DNA of 18,963 bases from Candidatus Altarchaeota archaeon (GTDB lineage Archaea; Altiarchaeota; Altiarchaeia; IMC4; QMZM01). Below, in pieces: positions 1-7,914 of this stretch; position 1 is the first letter of the stretch, and the number at the start of each line of letters is the position of its first letter. The notes beneath the pieces were generated by a model that was not told the DNA's origin, ran no database searches, and worked only from the letters and a program-made list of their open reading frames with translations. The stretch spans positions 1 through 18,963 of the forward strand of contig JAHIKS010000109.1 of NCBI GenBank assembly GCA_018897475.1, written 5' to 3'. Made by a program: the position numbers and the translations under genes.

Positions 1-800
1 GAGGGTTCGTTGAATTCCTTCTGACCTGAACCAAAGCTACCGAAGGACCTCAGCTGCACGCCGCTTGGGTCGAAAATCCTTATCTTGTTATTGCCGGTAT
101 CAGCAACATAGATGTTCCCGCTGGAATCTACGGCTATTCCCTCAGGCACACTCATTTCACCATCAACGGAGTCCGCGCCGCTGAAGTTGAAGGCAGGGGC
201 CTCAAACCCATTATCTATCACCTGAATCCTGTCCTCCTCCGTATCAGCAATATAAACCTTTCCATCAGAGTCTACTTCAATGTCCTTAGGTCTCCTGAAA
301 TAGATATTCTTATTGTAATTACAGTCGCTGACGCATTGCTCCCCGAACTCACCCCAGGAATTATTCACCGTGGTTTCATTCGTCTCGTTGTTGAATGTAT
401 AGTTCTGATATCTTATCTCAACTCTATCATTCCTTGTATCTGTTATATATACATAGCTTATATTCTCGTCAATAACCCTGATGGCTATCCCCTCCGGATT
501 CTGGAACTTTCCAAGCTCTATTCCCTCTGGATCAAGGCCGCCATCCGTTTCCACATGCGTGAAATTAGGATCAAATACCTGGAACCGGTCATTATCTGTG
601 TCAATAACATAAATGGTATTATTGAAGCCGATATCTATACTCCTTGGTTCACAGAATTTCCCATCCTCTGCAGAATCCCCGCTGCAGTCCTGCCCCCCAA
701 AGGCCCCGACTGGAGTCCATTCATATTCCTCTGAGTAGGAAGAGATTAAAAATATGAGGATTATTCCAGAAATCAAAAAAATTTTTGCTGTTGAATTCAT
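1..800 (-). CDS. Secreted NHL-repeat (beta-propeller) protein, 3' end outside window
   Basis: The gene begins at an ATG at 800 (minus) and stays open to the left edge, giving 266 residues and no stop, so the C-terminus is missing. Residues 6-21 are a hydrophobic signal peptide or anchor, so the protein is probably exported. Four NHL repeats follow, at about 47-78, 97-130, 167-196 and 213-246. The clearest reads PEGIAVDSSGNIYVADTGNN, and a fifth begins at the edge. NHL repeats form beta-propellers that usually bind protein, glycan or nucleic acid, and no enzyme motif is visible. Several Asn-X-Thr/Ser sequons (around residues 138-148) would suit N-glycosylation. The ATG overlaps the stop of nop5 as ATGA, so the two are probably co-translated. 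The specific ligand is unknown. Confidence 0.85.
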   Translation of the reverse strand, partial: MNSTAKIFLISGIILIFLISSYSEEYEWTPVGAFGGQDCSGDSAEDGKFCEPRSIDIGFNNTIYVIDTDNDRFQVFDPNFTHVETDGGLDPEGIELGKFQNPEGIAIRVIDENISYVYITDTRNDRVEIRYQNYTFNNETNETTVNNSWGEFGEQCVSDCNYNKNIYFRRPKDIEVDSDGKVYIADTEEDRIQVIDNGFEAPAFNFSGADSVDGEMSVPEGIAVDSSGNIYVADTGNNKIRIFDPSGVQLRSFGSFGSGQKEFNEP

Positions 801-1843
801 TTCAACTTTTCTATCTTCCCCAAAAAATCCTTCCTTAGTTTATCGCCAATAAACTCGCCTTTGAAGTAGTCCGCCCTTGCAGCAATTGCAAGCTTTGCTG
901 CAAATGTTCTGGAGATTTTGCCTCTGTTTTTCTTCTGTGCTGACCTTATCTCAGGCAGCTGGAATATAATCCCGTGCTTGGGTGGATTTTTTTTGGTTTT
1001 CAGGAATCTAAAGAACGCATCCTCTGCTCCAAGGACCTGTATTGTGCTGGCAGGGAACATGCATAGCCTCTTGAGGCTTCCTGCAATCGCAATCAGCCTT
1101 GCACCGAGCAAGGGGCCTGCTAAAGCAGCCAGGTTCGGGGCTATCTCGGCCATCATAGCATCGATGTATTTTTCGGTTTCCTCCTTTGTTGAATATAAAG
1201 CAAGGATTGAATCCGAGAATATCTTTGTAATATCCAAATCATTCTTCTGGAACTCAAAGCCGTAGCTCTCCTTCTTCACGTTCTTAATCCTCTCAGCCAG
1301 CGTGGAATCCAAGTCCTTGCCGGAAACAACCTCGGCATAGAGCTCATGGGTCTTGACCAGCACATTTAACTCTGGGAAATTCAGGGAGTTCCATTCCCTC
1401 AGGCGCTCAACCAGCCTGTTGCTTACCTCCTCCAGATCATCCATGCAGGAGACGGCCTGGATTATGAGCTGGTCCCTCTCAGCCACCCTGAGCTTTTTCT
1501 TTGTCAGCTCCAGGTTAACCTCAGAAAGAAGCTGGGTGAAGTCCTCCTCTGAAATTCCAATCTCGGAGGCAATATCAAGAGGGTTCATAAATCCCTTATC
1601 CAGCCTGAACCTCATTCCCAAACCGGCCCCCTCAAACCTTCTGGGATTATTTACCTTAATGTCCTTAATCCCGGTCTTCTTTAGCTTCTCTATAAGCCCC
1701 TTCTCCTCGTCGCAGAAGGAGCCCTGAATCCTCTCCAACCTGTCGGCTATCTCTGTTGGTTTGTCCGGAAACAGAACCTTCTCAATCACTTTGCCCTTTC
1801 TGACAGCAAAGACTCCAAGAACGTTTGTGGTTAACTGAATCAT
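797..1843 (-). CDS. nop5: Nop5/Nop56-58-type C/D box sRNP scaffold protein
   Basis: In archaea Nop5 bridges L7Ae-bound C/D box guide RNA and fibrillarin in the rRNA 2'-O-methylation complex. The protein has 348 residues from the ATG at 1843. A longer reading from a TTG at 1870 adds nine residues encoded by T-rich, terminator-like DNA, so I reject it. The N-terminal domain (about 1-110) is followed by a coiled-coil region (about 110-225). The diagnostic Nop domain is at about 235-325, with APNLAALAGPLLGARLI followed by GAEDAFFRFLK and a basic segment ending in AAKLAIAARADYF. The usual partner gene for fibrillarin (flpA) is not next to it; an NHL-repeat gene overlaps its 3' end instead. The identity is secure. 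Confidence 0.95.
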   Translation of the reverse strand: MIQLTTNVLGVFAVRKGKVIEKVLFPDKPTEIADRLERIQGSFCDEEKGLIEKLKKTGIKDIKVNNPRRFEGAGLGMRFRLDKGFMNPLDIASEIGISEEDFTQLLSEVNLELTKKKLRVAERDQLIIQAVSCMDDLEEVSNRLVERLREWNSLNFPELNVLVKTHELYAEVVSGKDLDSTLAERIKNVKKESYGFEFQKNDLDITKIFSDSILALYSTKEETEKYIDAMMAEIAPNLAALAGPLLGARLIAIAGSLKRLCMFPASTIQVLGAEDAFFRFLKTKKNPPKHGIIFQLPEIRSAQKKNRGKISRTFAAKLAIAARADYFKGEFIGDKLRKDFLGKIEKLK

Positions 1844-1896
1844 GCTAGTATTAAGATAAGAAAAAGACAAGATAAAAGATAAAAAAGAATGGGGAA
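1844..1896 (-). terminator. T-rich intergenic stretch, likely terminator of the surface-protein gene
   Basis: On the minus strand the 53 bases between the surface-protein stop and the nop5 ATG are dominated by T runs, including a TTCTTTTTTATC segment right after the stop. Archaeal intrinsic terminators are typically such poly-T tracts without a required hairpin. The same stretch would have to hold any nop5 promoter; no convincing TATA box stands out. Confidence 0.45.
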
Positions 1897-4062
1897 TCAG
1901 ACCTTGTCAAGGCTGGACCCCGTCTTCGTCTTTGTTGGGCTATCTTTCCTCCCCTTTCTCTTCCCCTTCCCAACACTGCTGCTGGCAATCAGGATTATCA
2001 CTATGGTTATCACTATTATAAGGCCGAATATCACTGGTATCGAGTAGTTGGCAAGGTCGAACCTCGGAATCTCCTGGATTATCTCCTTCCTCTCATAGCC
2101 CTCCTTGTCCACACTTACCGTTATGTCGCTGCTTAGCTCCAGATTCGTTAGATAAAGAGTGGCCGTTCCTGTAGCATCTGTTACAATCTCCTTCATCCAG
2201 GAGGGAGTTCCAACATCAATCTTTATGTTCGAAAGCGCCCCCCCTTTACTTGAAACGCTGACTATCAGTGTATTGTCCCTTATCCTTGATTCCAGTGTCA
2301 GTGGGGCAGGCCTTACCATCAGACTTTCTGTATCGGACTCATAGTCATTCTTGATGGCGGTTATGCCATGATTTCCGGAAACCGATGGCGTATAGGAATC
2401 ACCCGATATCACCTCTTTTGTTCCGTCCGGCTTTGTTATCTCTATATCGGCAGATACCAGATTGCCCTGTCCATCGACTATACCTATACTCACGGAATCT
2501 CCAAGGTCTATCTCGTTCGAATCAAGGGTAATCTTTAACCTCCCAAGAGTGCTTATCTTTCTGCTAAGGGTGGCATAACCCTCCTTGCTTATGGTAAGTG
2601 TATACTCCTTCGGATCAGAGAGCTTGAATGTAAATCTCCCCGCTGAGTCGGTCTTTCCAGAAACGCTCGTACCTCCCACAGAAACTACTGCACCCTCAAC
2701 CGGGTTGCCGGAGGAATCACTTATTATTACCGTTATGTCCCTGTTTACCTCAAGCACATCGGGGACCATTATACTGAATGCTCTTTGCGCCTTGAAACTA
2801 CTGGTTATTGTTTCATACTTATCTGCATCGGCCCTTATGCTGTAGGTTCCCACGAGCCGGGGCACATAGCTTATCTTCCCGCTTGACGGGACCGTCATTG
2901 CCGGCTCGATTGTGCCATCGGGCTTTGTTATTATAACCTTTGCATTGGTAAGCGCGTTACCGTTCTCGTCCATAACTGTTATCTCGACTGCCTTGTTCAG
3001 TTCCTGATCCTTTGGATTTATGTTTACCCGTATACTCTCCTTTGTAGAAACAGCCAGAGTTCTGCTTTGGCTACTGCTGTATCCGCTCTTTGAGGCAATC
3101 AAAACATAGTTGCCCTCGTTGCTTAGAGTAAAGGAGGCATAGCCGCCAGAGTCCGTGGTGTAAGTTTGATGGAAGCCGCTTGAGCTTACAGTTACCATGG
3201 CCCCCAAAACCACCACATCGCCATCGTCGACAACCTTAACCCTTATAGCACTGCCAGCAACAGGCTTGGAGGGAGTTATCTCACCGATAACGAGACTGCG
3301 CTTCAAATCTATTGTTCTGGTTACCTTGCAGAAGTTCCCCTTATCCTCCCAGACATCTACCTGATATCTCCCATAGGGGTCGTCGTCGAATGCACTCTCT
3401 TCTGAAAGCGTGACCTCGACCTCACCGTTTTTATCCGTATCATCGTCCCAGGAGTCATCGCCAGTATCCCATTCATCATCGTCTCCCAGGTGGGTGAATT
3501 TAACAGTAACGCCCTTCAACTCATCATCATCGTCATCCGTGACTGTAATGGTAATCCTGCTATCTACTGATGGGGTTTCCGGGTCAATGTCAATGTTTAA
3601 ATCATAGTCATCTATGTCAATCTCTGCATCGTCATCACTTTCCTTATTAACATCACCTGAGATTGTCACCTCTACGTTTTCCGCACCGCATTCGTAATCC
3701 ATCAGATTCTCTTCCCACTCATCCTCGAATTTGCTTGAGCTTATAACGATATAGTACGGTTCACCCTCCACAACGTCGACATCGTCCACATTATCATCGT
3801 AGACCTTGACGCCATTTATGGTTATCTCGACATCAACGTCCAGGTTGGTTTCATTGTCCTCCGGGTCCTTAAGCTTTATATGGACGTAGAAGCCCTCCCC
3901 CACATCAAGGTCGAGCGTATCATCGCCTATACTACTGGACGATGTAGAAAGCGTGACACTAATCCCGCCAACATCAGTCTTTGCAGAAGCCGTTCCAACG
4001 GTAAAACACAATGTCCCAAACAACAACATAGCAATAATTATTGCGGATATTCTTGATCTCAT
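1897..4062 (-). CDS. Membrane-anchored surface protein of Ig/carboxypeptidase-regulatory-like domains (paralogue 1)
   Basis: The protein has 721 residues and a signal peptide at about 6-27 (hydrophobic core ending in TASA). The N-terminal third is very Asp-rich, with a TDDDDDELKG stretch. Near residues 204-213 the string DDTDKNGE resembles a DxDxNG calcium-binding loop. At least five beta-sandwich modules of the carboxypeptidase-regulatory/Ig-like type follow, each with a pattern such as GKTDSAGRFTFKL...YTLTISKEGY. A single membrane helix at about 675-693 precedes a 28-residue Lys/Ser/Thr-rich cytoplasmic tail, so the topology is outside-in with a C-terminal anchor. No catalytic motif is seen. 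It is probably an envelope structural or adhesion protein. The start is supported by a strong Shine-Dalgarno sequence and a TATA box. Confidence 0.85.
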   Translation of the reverse strand: MRSRISAIIIAMLLFGTLCFTVGTASAKTDVGGISVTLSTSSSSIGDDTLDLDVGEGFYVHIKLKDPEDNETNLDVDVEITINGVKVYDDNVDDVDVVEGEPYYIVISSSKFEDEWEENLMDYECGAENVEVTISGDVNKESDDDAEIDIDDYDLNIDIDPETPSVDSRITITVTDDDDDELKGVTVKFTHLGDDDEWDTGDDSWDDDTDKNGEVEVTLSEESAFDDDPYGRYQVDVWEDKGNFCKVTRTIDLKRSLVIGEITPSKPVAGSAIRVKVVDDGDVVVLGAMVTVSSSGFHQTYTTDSGGYASFTLSNEGNYVLIASKSGYSSSQSRTLAVSTKESIRVNINPKDQELNKAVEITVMDENGNALTNAKVIITKPDGTIEPAMTVPSSGKISYVPRLVGTYSIRADADKYETITSSFKAQRAFSIMVPDVLEVNRDITVIISDSSGNPVEGAVVSVGGTSVSGKTDSAGRFTFKLSDPKEYTLTISKEGYATLSRKISTLGRLKITLDSNEIDLGDSVSIGIVDGQGNLVSADIEITKPDGTKEVISGDSYTPSVSGNHGITAIKNDYESDTESLMVRPAPLTLESRIRDNTLIVSVSSKGGALSNIKIDVGTPSWMKEIVTDATGTATLYLTNLELSSDITVSVDKEGYERKEIIQEIPRFDLANYSIPVIFGLIIVITIVIILIASSSVGKGKRKGRKDSPTKTKTGSSLDKV

Positions 4063-4070
4063 TTTAGTAA

Positions 4071-4080
4071 CATCACCTCA
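4071..4080 (-). promoter_or_regulatory. Strong Shine-Dalgarno site of surface-protein paralogue 1
   Basis: The minus strand reads TGAGGTGATG here, which contains GAGGTGAT complementary to the archaeal 16S rRNA 3' end, nine bases before the ATG at 4062. It stands out because most genes in this window lack a clear Shine-Dalgarno site, which suggests a leadered, efficiently translated mRNA. Confidence 0.75.
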
Positions 4081-4112
4081 AAATACAATACTAATAGAAT
4101 TAAATTTAGTAA

Positions 4113-4120
4113 TATATAAA
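4113..4120 (-). promoter_or_regulatory. TATA box upstream of surface-protein paralogue 1
   Basis: The minus strand reads TTTATATA about 50 bases upstream of the ATG at 4062. Transcription starting roughly 25 bases downstream would leave a leader of about 25 nt that includes the strong Shine-Dalgarno site. So this gene probably has its own promoter even though it lies only 71 bases after its paralogue. Confidence 0.6.
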
Positions 4121-4133
4121 GCGGACGTGATAA

Positions 4134-6149
4134 TTATAGGCTGGAAAGACTACTCTTGCCTTTGTCCCTGCCTTCAAGCACTGAGCTCTTTTTTCTTGTT
4201 CCGGTACCCTTGTCTCCCTTCGAACCGGACACGAAGATTGCTACCACCGCAAATATAACTATTCCTATGAGGAACAAAGCCAGCATGCCGTAGTTGTGCT
4301 CCCTTCTTATCTCCTGAGTTACGTCCTGAATGCCGTAGTCTTTTTTAACATTCATGGTGTTTGCTATGATTCTTACAGCCCCTTCCTCAAGACTGGTTCT
4401 TGATATTCCGTTCTCGTTGGTCACAAGGGTTTCGTCCTTGGTTGCTGTTTTCAGCAGAAGCGTAATGCCTGCCACGGGGCCGTAGGTGCTTTCCGTCTTT
4501 ATAACAAGCTCATCACCCTCAACTGCGGTATTCACTTCAAGGGGGTGAGTATTCACGGTGAGCTCTTTGGTAGAGATTACATAGCCATCTCCCCCTGCAG
4601 AAATCTGATACTTACCGACATCTCCGGGGGTGTAAATCATAGCGCTCAGGCCTTCCTCAGAGCCGTCTGGCTTTCTTACCCTTATGCTAGTAGAGACCTG
4701 ATTGCCATTTTCATCCAATGCAAGAATTGTCACAGATTCTCCAATCTCAATCACATTCTTATCCAGACTCAATTCCAGTAACCCGGAAATATTCAACTCC
4801 CTTTCAACATCCCAGTAGCTCTCCTTGTTCAGGGTTACCGTGTATCTGCCAACCTTCACGGGAGTGAATTTGAACATGCCGTTATTGTCTGTCTTTCCAC
4901 CGACCGGAATCTCAGGAATAAAGACATTTACTCCGTCAATCAGATAGCCGAGCTGGTTTTTGGCTATCAGGGTAACCTCCTGGCCCGGGGATGGGCTGGC
5001 CGGCTCAAAGAATACATGCAAGGAGTTATAAACACGGAAATCCTTTTCGGATTCCTTGTAGCTCTTCTTCTTCGCATATACTCTGTGAAGGCCTATCGAG
5101 CTCGGGATGAAATTCATAACCCCGTTCAGGTCGGTAGTGTATGTCTTTATATCGCCTGTCTGGTCCTCTATCTCTATGTCAACGCCGGAAAGCGCCTCCC
5201 CATTGACTCTGGTGTTTATCGAAATGCTCCTTCCAATGACGGGGTTTTCGGGCTCAATCAATAATGAGATGGCTGCCTTGTCTTCTATCACTACGGTTCT
5301 GTTAACGCTCCAGTATACGGTACTCAGTTCCCCAAGGATCAATGTATAGGTACCTCCCTCATCGACAGTAAAGTTGACCCCGCCGCTTATTGTGGTGTAA
5401 AGAGGAGTCGTTTCTCCATCGCTTCTGATAAGTTTCGCCCCGACTGGACCTGAAAGAGCAAAAGTAACAGGGTCGCCAACCTTTGGCTCAGATGGGTCTG
5501 GACCGTCAACAATTAGCGTTTTCTTTGCATAGAAGCTCTCGCTTCCGCAGTAATTCGAATCGTCTATTGTAAACCTGTACTCCCCGGTTTCCTTTGGCGT
5601 GAATCTTAATTTCCCGTCGCTTCCGGTGTCGTAATCATCGGCAGAGCCGACACCCTTCTTTACCCAGTATATATCCACGACCAGATTCCTTGCAGGAGCA
5701 CCATCATCCTCTATGAATTCTATTGTAACCTCCTTATCGACGAGAGGCCTGGTAGGGCTTATGGTTATTTCCGGAACCCTGCCTATCCTTATCGTCTGGT
5801 TGACGGTCTGAATCTTTTCATCGCTCTTGAATAACTCAACCCTTATCTCATGGATGCCACACTCAACCTCCCTCTCCTTAAGGTCCCACGAACCGGACTC
5901 TATATCCTCGGTGTCGCACCTGAGATTCTTTGAGCTGAACAGAACATCATCCAGGAAGAATAGAACCTTTGAATTGCAGGGCGTTCCGGAGAATTCCACA
6001 TCAACCGAAATCTCATCGTCCTTATCAATCTCATAATCGTTTGGCTCCACATCTATGTCGCTGATGTGCACCCCGGCAACAGCCAAAACCAAAAGGAGAA
6101 GCACCAGAAGAACCGCGAAATAGCGCCCCCCTCCCGTCTTTTTCTGCAT
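4134..6149 (-). CDS. Membrane-anchored surface protein of Ig/carboxypeptidase-regulatory-like domains (paralogue 2)
   Basis: The protein has 671 residues. Basic residues and a long hydrophobic segment (about 10-27, VLLVLLLLVLAVAG) form a signal peptide, followed by repeated beta-sandwich modules, a membrane helix at about 620-640, and a 31-residue basic Ser/Lys-rich tail. The last three modules align collinearly with the downstream neighbour. Both have a LDxNxIxxGxSV strand, then GN-VS, then KPDG, then YTP, then PL, and both reach the membrane helix through an EI-R...NY link. They are therefore tandem duplicates that diverged. The N-terminal DKDDEISVDVEFSG and cysteine-containing first module differ from the paralogue. 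No catalytic motif is visible. An S-layer-like, adhesive or cell-envelope role is inferred from architecture only. Confidence 0.83.
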   Translation of the reverse strand: MQKKTGGGRYFAVLLVLLLLVLAVAGVHISDIDVEPNDYEIDKDDEISVDVEFSGTPCNSKVLFFLDDVLFSSKNLRCDTEDIESGSWDLKEREVECGIHEIRVELFKSDEKIQTVNQTIRIGRVPEITISPTRPLVDKEVTIEFIEDDGAPARNLVVDIYWVKKGVGSADDYDTGSDGKLRFTPKETGEYRFTIDDSNYCGSESFYAKKTLIVDGPDPSEPKVGDPVTFALSGPVGAKLIRSDGETTPLYTTISGGVNFTVDEGGTYTLILGELSTVYWSVNRTVVIEDKAAISLLIEPENPVIGRSISINTRVNGEALSGVDIEIEDQTGDIKTYTTDLNGVMNFIPSSIGLHRVYAKKKSYKESEKDFRVYNSLHVFFEPASPSPGQEVTLIAKNQLGYLIDGVNVFIPEIPVGGKTDNNGMFKFTPVKVGRYTVTLNKESYWDVERELNISGLLELSLDKNVIEIGESVTILALDENGNQVSTSIRVRKPDGSEEGLSAMIYTPGDVGKYQISAGGDGYVISTKELTVNTHPLEVNTAVEGDELVIKTESTYGPVAGITLLLKTATKDETLVTNENGISRTSLEEGAVRIIANTMNVKKDYGIQDVTQEIRREHNYGMLALFLIGIVIFAVVAIFVSGSKGDKGTGTRKKSSVLEGRDKGKSSLSSL

Positions 6150-6219
6150 ACTATATTATACCATTTACGGGTTAAAAATAGATAAATACGAAAATTTTTC
6201 TAAAAATATGAATATTATA
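6150..6219 (-). promoter_or_regulatory. Terminator/promoter gap between the GNAT gene and paralogue 2
   Basis: Read on the minus strand, the 70 bases after the GNAT stop are nearly all A/T, with T runs around 6190-6205 that suit an archaeal poly-T terminator. A TTTTTAA box near 6172-6178 lies about 26 bases before the paralogue-2 ATG, the spacing expected for a leaderless transcript. No Shine-Dalgarno site is seen. Confidence 0.4.
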
Positions 6220-6681
6220 CTACAGAAACTTCACAAATTGAACAACATCCCCATAGTCTTTGGTGTACCTTCTGAAAACGGCCTCCTGCTCAAAGCCATG
6301 CTTCTTGAAGAAGTTTATGCTCTCGTTGTTGTCGTACTTGACCTTGGCTGTTACCCGCCTTATATTCAATGTCCTGAGGAAATTCTCGCAGTCATCGAGC
6401 AATCTTGAGCCAACCCCTGAATTTCTGTATCCCTTTGCAATTGATACGGGGCCAACCTCCGCCCTGCTCACACTGCTATAGAAGACGGCTCCAAGAAAGC
6501 CGACAATTCCCCCCTCATTATCTGCAACGAAGAACCGGAAGTCGGGTCTCTGGAAGAGCATCAGGATGAATTTCTCATCCACGTCCAGGTTCTCAAACTT
6601 CTCAACCGAGTCCTTGTGAATTCTCACCATGACCTTCTCGTCCCCCTGCTCAAAGCCCCGGACGGTTAATTTTTTAAGCAT
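6220..6681 (-). CDS. GNAT-family N-acetyltransferase (RimI-like)
   Basis: The 153 residues span one GNAT fold. Motif A, the acetyl-CoA pyrophosphate-binding loop, is VSIAKGYRNSGVGSRLL, with the R/QxxGxG/A core at residues 86-91. The C-terminal part, NNESINFFKKHGFEQEAVFRRY, is the usual motif B region of RimI/N-terminal acetyltransferases. The acyl acceptor cannot be told from sequence; a protein N-terminus or small amine is possible. Its start codon is only 21 bases from that of divergent apgM, so the two promoters must overlap. Downstream is a T-rich gap and then the surface-protein genes, so co-transcription with those is uncertain. Confidence 0.88.
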   Translation of the reverse strand: MLKKLTVRGFEQGDEKVMVRIHKDSVEKFENLDVDEKFILMLFQRPDFRFFVADNEGGIVGFLGAVFYSSVSRAEVGPVSIAKGYRNSGVGSRLLDDCENFLRTLNIRRVTAKVKYDNNESINFFKKHGFEQEAVFRRYTKDYGDVVQFVKFL

Positions 6682-6715
6682 ATATCATATATTCTATTGA
6701 ATATGAAATATATCG
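6672..6715. promoter_or_regulatory. Overlapping divergent promoters of the GNAT gene and apgM
   Basis: Only 6682-6702 separates the two start codons. For apgM, a TTTTTAA tract at about 6671-6677 lies some 27 bases upstream of its ATG. For the GNAT gene, the minus strand reads ATATATTTCATATT at about 6702-6715, centred 26-27 bases upstream of its ATG. Each TATA-like element therefore sits at or inside the coding start of the opposite gene, and both transcripts should be leaderless. This is inference from spacing. Confidence 0.45.
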
Positions 6716-7914
6716 TTGTAATAGGGGACGGCATGTCCGACTATCCGATAAAGGAGCTTGGTGGAAGAACCCCGCTGGAAGCGGCAGAGATTCCAGCGAT
6801 GGACCTCATAGCAAAGAATGGGCGGTGTGGTCTCCTGAAGACAATACCTGAAGGATTCGAAGCCGGCAGTGACGTTGCAAACCTCGCAGTCCTTGGATAT
6901 GACCCGAAGGTTTACTATCCTGGCGGAAGAGGTCCCCTGGAAGCCAGAAGCCTCGGAATCAAACTGAAGGACAGCGAGATAGCCATAAGGCTCAATCTGA
7001 TTAATGAGACCGACGGCATGATTAAGGACTACAGCGCCGGGCACATAAGCGACGATGAGGCCCGGGTTCTGATAGAAGGGCTGGACAAAGAGTTAGGCAC
7101 TACAGACATAAAATTCTATCCCGGCAGAGGCTACAGGCACATCATCGTCCTCTCCGGGAAATACTCTGAGGAGATAATCTGCAAACCCCCCCATGACATC
7201 CATGACTGCCCCGTTAGCGAGAATCTTCCAAGGGCAAAGACCGTCGAGGGAGAGGATACAGCAAAGATTCTGGACGACCTTATTGAGAAATCCAGGGAGA
7301 TTCTCCAGAACCACCCAGTAAACAAGAAGAGGGAGGGAGGCGGCAAACTGCCCGCCAACCTGATATGGCCCTGGGGCGCGGGCAGGAACAAGGAGGTTCC
7401 ATCATTCAGTGAAATGTTCAACCTCAAGGGCGCCCTCATATCCGGAGTCGACCTGCTGAAGGGAATTGCAGCAACCCTCAAAATGGAGGTCGTCGAGGTT
7501 CCCGGAGCCACCGCATACCTCGACACGAACTACGAGGGCAAGGCAGACTATGCCCTGGAAGCACTTAAGAGGAACGACTTCGTATGCATCCATATCGAAG
7601 CCCCTGACGAGGCAGGCCACGAGGGCCAGCTCGACAACAAGATACAGGCAATCGAGAACATCGACAGGAGAGTCCTTGCGAGAATTCTCGATGGTATGAA
7701 GGGCAAGGAATTCACAATCGGAATTTTGCCCGACCATGCAACTCCCCTGAGCGTAAAGACCCACACACCCGACCCGGTTCCCTTTGCAATATACTCAACC
7801 GCCAGGGAAGGTGATTCGGTAGAGAGCTTTAATGAAAAATCCGCTGAGAAAGGCTCCTACGGCCTCAGAAACGGGACGGAATTCATGAATCTACTCCTGG
7901 ATAAAAATGGATGA
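6703..7914 (+). CDS. apgM: 2,3-bisphosphoglycerate-independent phosphoglycerate mutase, archaeal type
   Basis: The enzyme interconverts 3- and 2-phosphoglycerate in glycolysis and gluconeogenesis through a phosphoserine intermediate, using two divalent metals. The protein has 403 residues. I start it at the ATG at 6703 because MKYIVVIGDGM is the canonical N-terminus; the in-frame TTG two codons earlier is unneeded. Visible signatures are the metal-binding GDGM (8-11), the nucleophile serine at 56 in GSDVANLAVLGYDP, the NLIWPWGAG segment typical of the archaeal family, HIEAPDEAGHEGQLD, and the second metal site LPDHATPLSVKTHTPDP. All key residues appear intact and the length is normal for the family. 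Its stop overlaps the next gene by eight bases. Confidence 0.96.
   Translation: MKYIVVIGDGMSDYPIKELGGRTPLEAAEIPAMDLIAKNGRCGLLKTIPEGFEAGSDVANLAVLGYDPKVYYPGGRGPLEARSLGIKLKDSEIAIRLNLINETDGMIKDYSAGHISDDEARVLIEGLDKELGTTDIKFYPGRGYRHIIVLSGKYSEEIICKPPHDIHDCPVSENLPRAKTVEGEDTAKILDDLIEKSREILQNHPVNKKREGGGKLPANLIWPWGAGRNKEVPSFSEMFNLKGALISGVDLLKGIAATLKMEVVEVPGATAYLDTNYEGKADYALEALKRNDFVCIHIEAPDEAGHEGQLDNKIQAIENIDRRVLARILDGMKGKEFTIGILPDHATPLSVKTHTPDPVPFAIYSTAREGDSVESFNEKSAEKGSYGLRNGTEFMNLLLDKNG

Noticed and set aside
336..734. Plus-strand ORF of 132 codons
   Set aside because: It lies opposite the NHL-repeat gene, which shows clear repeats in its own frame; this is a shadow frame.
1844..1870. Nine extra residues at the nop5 N-terminus from a TTG at 1870
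   Set aside because: The added codons come from T-rich terminator-like DNA, and an ATG at 1843 fits the family start better.
7402..7764. Minus-strand ORF of 120 codons inside apgM
   Set aside because: apgM is intact with all catalytic motifs; the antisense frame has no start signal or recognisable motif.
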